Shown here piece after piece: positions 6,526-8,941 of a stretch of 8,941 bases of DNA. Positions within the stretch are counted from its first letter, which is position 1. Every line of letters begins with the position of its first letter. The stretch is from Clostridium sp. (GTDB taxonomy: Bacteria > Bacillota > Clostridia > Lachnospirales > Lachnospiraceae). Position numbers and translations under genes: made by a program. The notes under the pieces are model-generated. The model had not been told where the DNA came from and made no database searches. It saw nothing but the letters and a program-made list of their open reading frames with translations. The stretch spans positions 1 through 8,941 of the forward strand of contig JAEDOC010000085.1 in assembly GCA_016302185.1 (NCBI GenBank), given 5' to 3'.

Positions 6526-7452
6526 TTACACTTCAAATAATTTCTCCGGGTACACTCCCTCAGAAATCAGTTTCCGGATGGATTCCGTGACACTGGCCTT
6601 ATCTTCCTTATAGGTCACACCAAACCAGTGATCCTTCGTCTCCAGCACTGAAACCCGTGCCCGGTTTTCCCGGATCATCTGATCAATAATGGACGGAAGC
6701 AGATACTCCGATTTGATATCCCCCGGCTCCAGCTGAGATAAAAACTCCTGAAAGCCCTTCTCCAGCTCTTTTACAAAAGCCGGTGTCAGTCCCCACATAT
6801 TCATGGAAACAGGCTGATTCTCTCTTACCGTTACCGGAGCCCCATTCTTATCCGTCGCCTGTATTCCCTCCGCAGTACGTCTGATATTATAGGTCTCCCG
6901 TACCTGCTTCAGAATACCGTCCTCTCCGACTTCACAGACCCCGCGGGTCACAGTTCCATTTTCACTTAAGGTATTTGCCAGAATAAATCCACCCATACAG
7001 ATGTCATATACCGGTTTTTCTTCCTCCATCTGATTTACCATATAATCATGGATTTTGACAAAGCCTTCCTTGCCATAATAATCATCTGCGTTAATGACGA
7101 GAAACGGCTCCTCGATCAGATTCCGGATGCTCAAAATCGCCTGACCGGTTCCCCAGGGCTTCTTTCTTCCCTCCGGCACCGTAAATCCTTCCGGAAGATC
7201 CGAAAGCTCCTGATATGCGTAAGAGACCGGCGCAATCTTCTCAATTCGATCTCCGATCACCTCTTTGAAATCCTTTTCCAGATCATGGCGAATTACAAAA
7301 ATAATTCGATTAAATCCCGCTTCCAACGCATCATGGATGGAATAATCCATAATAATTTCTCCTGACGGTCCCACCGGCTCCAGCTGTTTGATTCCGCCGC
7401 CAAAGCGGCTTCCGATCCCTGCCGCCATAATAACGAGTGCTGTATTCTTCAT
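6526..7452 (-). CDS. Nucleotidyltransferase (NTP-transferase family, sugar-phosphate type)
   Basis: A 308-aa cytoplasmic enzyme of the nucleotidyltransferase superfamily that activates sugar phosphates or similar alcohols with NTPs. The N-terminus has the nucleotide-binding motif MAAGIGSRFGGGIKQLEPVG (residues 9-28; the family's G-X-G-X-R followed by a Lys). PWGTGQA at 99-105 contacts the base region, and NADDYYG at 121-127 gives the metal-binding Asp residues. SMNMWG at 216-221 and a late KDHWFGVTYKED segment form the sugar side. It is not a typical GalU, RmlA or GlgC, and the substrate cannot be read from sequence. The start ATG follows AAGGAGA at 6-7 nt. The gene heads a probable two-gene unit with the Pro-rich protein gene and is divergent from pfp. 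Superfamily assignment is firm; the exact reaction is unknown. Confidence 0.92.
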   Translation of the reverse strand: MKNTALVIMAAGIGSRFGGGIKQLEPVGPSGEIIMDYSIHDALEAGFNRIIFVIRHDLEKDFKEVIGDRIEKIAPVSYAYQELSDLPEGFTVPEGRKKPWGTGQAILSIRNLIEEPFLVINADDYYGKEGFVKIHDYMVNQMEEEKPVYDICMGGFILANTLSENGTVTRGVCEVGEDGILKQVRETYNIRRTAEGIQATDKNGAPVTVRENQPVSMNMWGLTPAFVKELEKGFQEFLSQLEPGDIKSEYLLPSIIDQMIRENRARVSVLETKDHWFGVTYKEDKASVTESIRKLISEGVYPEKLFEV

Positions 7453-7516
7453 TTGGTTTCTCCTTGTCTATCCGTAAATATTCTGTTATCATCTGTCTTT
7501 TTCATCTAGTCGTATC

Positions 7517-7545
7517 AGTATAGCACACCTGACTTTTTTTCGCAA
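7517..7545 (-). promoter_or_regulatory. Promoter of the nucleotidyltransferase gene
   Basis: On the minus strand TTGCGA (7545-7540, 4 of 6 consensus) lies 17 bp from TATACT (7522-7517), which is preceded by TGC, an extended -10. The start would be near 7510, about 58 nt before the ATG. It is back-to-back with the pfp promoter. Confidence 0.75.
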
Positions 7546-7549
7546 CGTA

Positions 7550-7569
7550 ATGTCGGTAAAATATCGGTA
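7550..7569. repeat. Tandem AT(G/A)TCGGTA boxes between divergent promoters
   Basis: ATGTCGGTA (7550-7558) and ATATCGGTA (7561-7569) are direct repeats with an 11-bp period, placing them on one face of the helix. They lie between the -35 boxes of the nucleotidyltransferase and pfp promoters. The layout fits a binding site for a regulator of one or both genes, but no regulator is known. Confidence 0.4.
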
Positions 7570-7596
7570 TTTCTCTGTCGTTTCTGACAATTTCCC

Positions 7597-7625
7597 TTGT
7601 TACACACCTTTAAAGCTGGTATAAT
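7597..7625 (+). promoter_or_regulatory. pfp promoter
   Basis: TTGTTA (7597-7602) is followed after 17 bp by a perfect TATAAT (7620-7625), with TGG just before it giving an extended -10. Transcription would start near 7632, leaving a leader of about 25 nt that carries GGAGGG at 7645-7650. Confidence 0.88.
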
Positions 7626-7656
7626 ATTTTTATTAACTATGTTTGGAGGGTACACT

Positions 7657-8892
7657 ATGAAAGGAAATGTTATCGTTGGTCAGTCCGGCGGTCCTACCGC
7701 TGCCATTAACTCCAGTCTTGCGGGTGTTTACCGTACCGCAATCGATCGAGGTGCCAAGAAGGTTTATGGCATGCGCCATGGAATTCAGGGACTGTTAAAT
7801 GAAGACTACGTGGATTTATCGGAACACATTCAGTCCGATCTGGATGTGGAGCTTTTAAAGCGCACTCCGGCCGCCTACCTCGGTTCCTGCCGTTATAAGC
7901 TTCCGGAAATCCATGAAGACATTAAAACCTATGAAAAGATTTTCGGCATCATTGATAAACTTGAGATCGAATGCTTCATTTATATCGGCGGTAACGATTC
8001 TATGGATACCATTAAGAAGCTTTCTGATTACGCGATTTTAAAGGGACACCCCACCAAGTTTTTAGGTGTTCCGAAAACCATTGATAACGATCTGGCTCTG
8101 ACCGACCACACGCCGGGCTACGGAAGCGCTGCCAAATACATCGGAACCTCTGTCAAGGAAATCATTCAGGACAGTCAGGCGCTGATCTATGACAAAGGAC
8201 TGGTAACCATTGTAGAGATCATGGGCCGCAATGCCGGCTGGCTGGTTGGCTCTGCCGCTCTTTCCAAGGGGGAAGACTGCAACGGTCCTGACTTAATCTA
8301 TGTACCGGAGCTTCCTTTTGACATTGACAATTTCCTGGAACGCGTCAGAACACTGCTTGCACAGAAGACCTATGTTGTAGTCGCGGTTTCCGAAGGTATC
8401 CGTCTCGAAGACGGGCGCTATGTCTGCGAGCTGACCGACGGTGTTGATTTTGTCGATGCCTTTGGCCACAAACAGCTGACCGGAACCGCCAACTATCTTG
8501 CACGCCGGCTGGCTCAGGAGATTGGCTGCAAAACCAGAACCATCGAATTAAGCTCCATGCAGAGAGCCGCATCCCATCTGGCCTCCCGTATCGATATTCT
8601 GGAAGCCTTCCAGGTTGGCGGTGCCGCAGTGAAAGCTGCCGACGAAGGCGACACTGGTGAGATGGTCATCATCAAACGTCTCTCCGACGATCCGTACCAG
8701 TCCACCACCGATCTGCGGAATGTCCACAAAGTATCCAACGTGGAAAAAACCGTCCCCAGAGAGTGGATCACCGAAGACGGAACCTATGTTACCGACGAAT
8801 TCATCAATTACGTTCGCCCGTTAATTCAGGGCGACGTCTCCCCGGTTATGGTGGATGGAATTCCGAGATATTTGTATCATAAGGGGAAATAG
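7657..8892 (+). CDS. pfp: 6-phosphofructokinase, predicted pyrophosphate-dependent
   Basis: A 411-aa phosphofructokinase that phosphorylates fructose 6-phosphate to fructose 1,6-bisphosphate in glycolysis. The N-terminal GQSGGPTAAIN (residues 8-18) is the donor-binding loop. GGNDS at 111-115 has Asp114 where ATP enzymes have Gly, and PKTIDND at 139-145 has Lys140 where ATP enzymes have Gly. These two changes are the known hallmarks of PPi-dependent PFKs, whose reaction is reversible and saves ATP. Asp143 is the expected catalytic base, and MGRNAGW at 189-195 binds the sugar phosphate. The length exceeds the roughly 320 aa of bacterial ATP-PFK and fits the longer PPi-type group. The start is the ATG at 7657, 7 nt after GGAGG; a TTG 20 codons upstream coincides with the -35 box and is excluded. 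The gene has its own promoter, divergent from the nucleotidyltransferase. Donor choice is inferred, not measured. Confidence 0.95.
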   Translation: MKGNVIVGQSGGPTAAINSSLAGVYRTAIDRGAKKVYGMRHGIQGLLNEDYVDLSEHIQSDLDVELLKRTPAAYLGSCRYKLPEIHEDIKTYEKIFGIIDKLEIECFIYIGGNDSMDTIKKLSDYAILKGHPTKFLGVPKTIDNDLALTDHTPGYGSAAKYIGTSVKEIIQDSQALIYDKGLVTIVEIMGRNAGWLVGSAALSKGEDCNGPDLIYVPELPFDIDNFLERVRTLLAQKTYVVVAVSEGIRLEDGRYVCELTDGVDFVDAFGHKQLTGTANYLARRLAQEIGCKTRTIELSSMQRAASHLASRIDILEAFQVGGAAVKAADEGDTGEMVIIKRLSDDPYQSTTDLRNVHKVSNVEKTVPREWITEDGTYVTDEFINYVRPLIQGDVSPVMVDGIPRYLYHKGK

Positions 8893-8911
8893 AGATATAA
8901 TTGAGTAACCT

Positions 8912-8941
8912 GGAGCGTCGCGTAAGCCGGCGCTCCTTTGT
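8912..8941 (+). terminator. Probable pfp terminator, cut by the window edge
   Basis: GGAGCGTCG (8912-8920) pairs with CGGCGCTCC (8928-8936) in a 9-bp stem with one G:T pair and a 7-nt loop. TTTGT then runs to the window end. It starts 20 nt after the pfp stop codon. The T-run is short or truncated. The left arm and loop share GCGTCGCGT and AGC with the hairpin after metK. Confidence 0.65.

Noticed and set aside
7597..7656. N-terminal extension of the phosphofructokinase from a TTG
   Set aside because: The TTG is part of the -35 box and the segment contains the TATAAT. GGAGGG precedes the ATG at 7657.

Overview
The window looks like a chromosomal segment of an anaerobic Clostridia, most likely a Lachnospiraceae-type Firmicute. 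The reasons are strong AGGAGG-type ribosome binding sites, extended -10 promoters, a SAM-I (S-box) riboswitch on metK, a pyrophosphate-type phosphofructokinase, and a short clostridial hypothetical protein with a YPE..K / YDEYPDR motif. The genus cannot be fixed from sequence alone. No mobile element, tRNA, rRNA or CRISPR array is visible.

Layout from left to right: positions 1-151 hold the 3' flank of metK, with a GC-rich hairpin and an unexplained open stretch running off the left edge. metK (minus) follows, preceded by a complete SAM-I riboswitch with its own terminator, an antiterminator pairing and a promoter. Next comes murA (minus) with its own promoter. Then there is a 2.5 kb gene for a membrane-anchored, probably extracytoplasmic protein of unknown function, with a degenerate C39-peptidase-like C-terminus (minus, own promoter). 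Upstream of it lie an intrinsic terminator, a small proline-rich hypothetical protein (minus) and a sugar-phosphate-type nucleotidyltransferase (minus). The last two probably share a transcript. A divergent promoter region separates them from pfp (plus), whose putative terminator hairpin sits at the right edge.

The genes are mostly separate transcription units rather than one pathway operon. MetK makes S-adenosylmethionine and is feedback-controlled through its leader RNA. MurA starts peptidoglycan precursor synthesis. Pfp runs the fructose-6-phosphate step of glycolysis. The nucleotidyltransferase, the Pro-rich protein and the membrane-anchored propeller/C39-like protein are the least understood part; their proximity to murA suggests, but does not show, a cell-surface role.

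No clear new multi-gene system is present. The best leads are the pseudo-C39 ectodomain protein, the Pro-rich clostridial protein beside it, and a GC-rich hairpin motif shared by the 3' flanks of metK and pfp.
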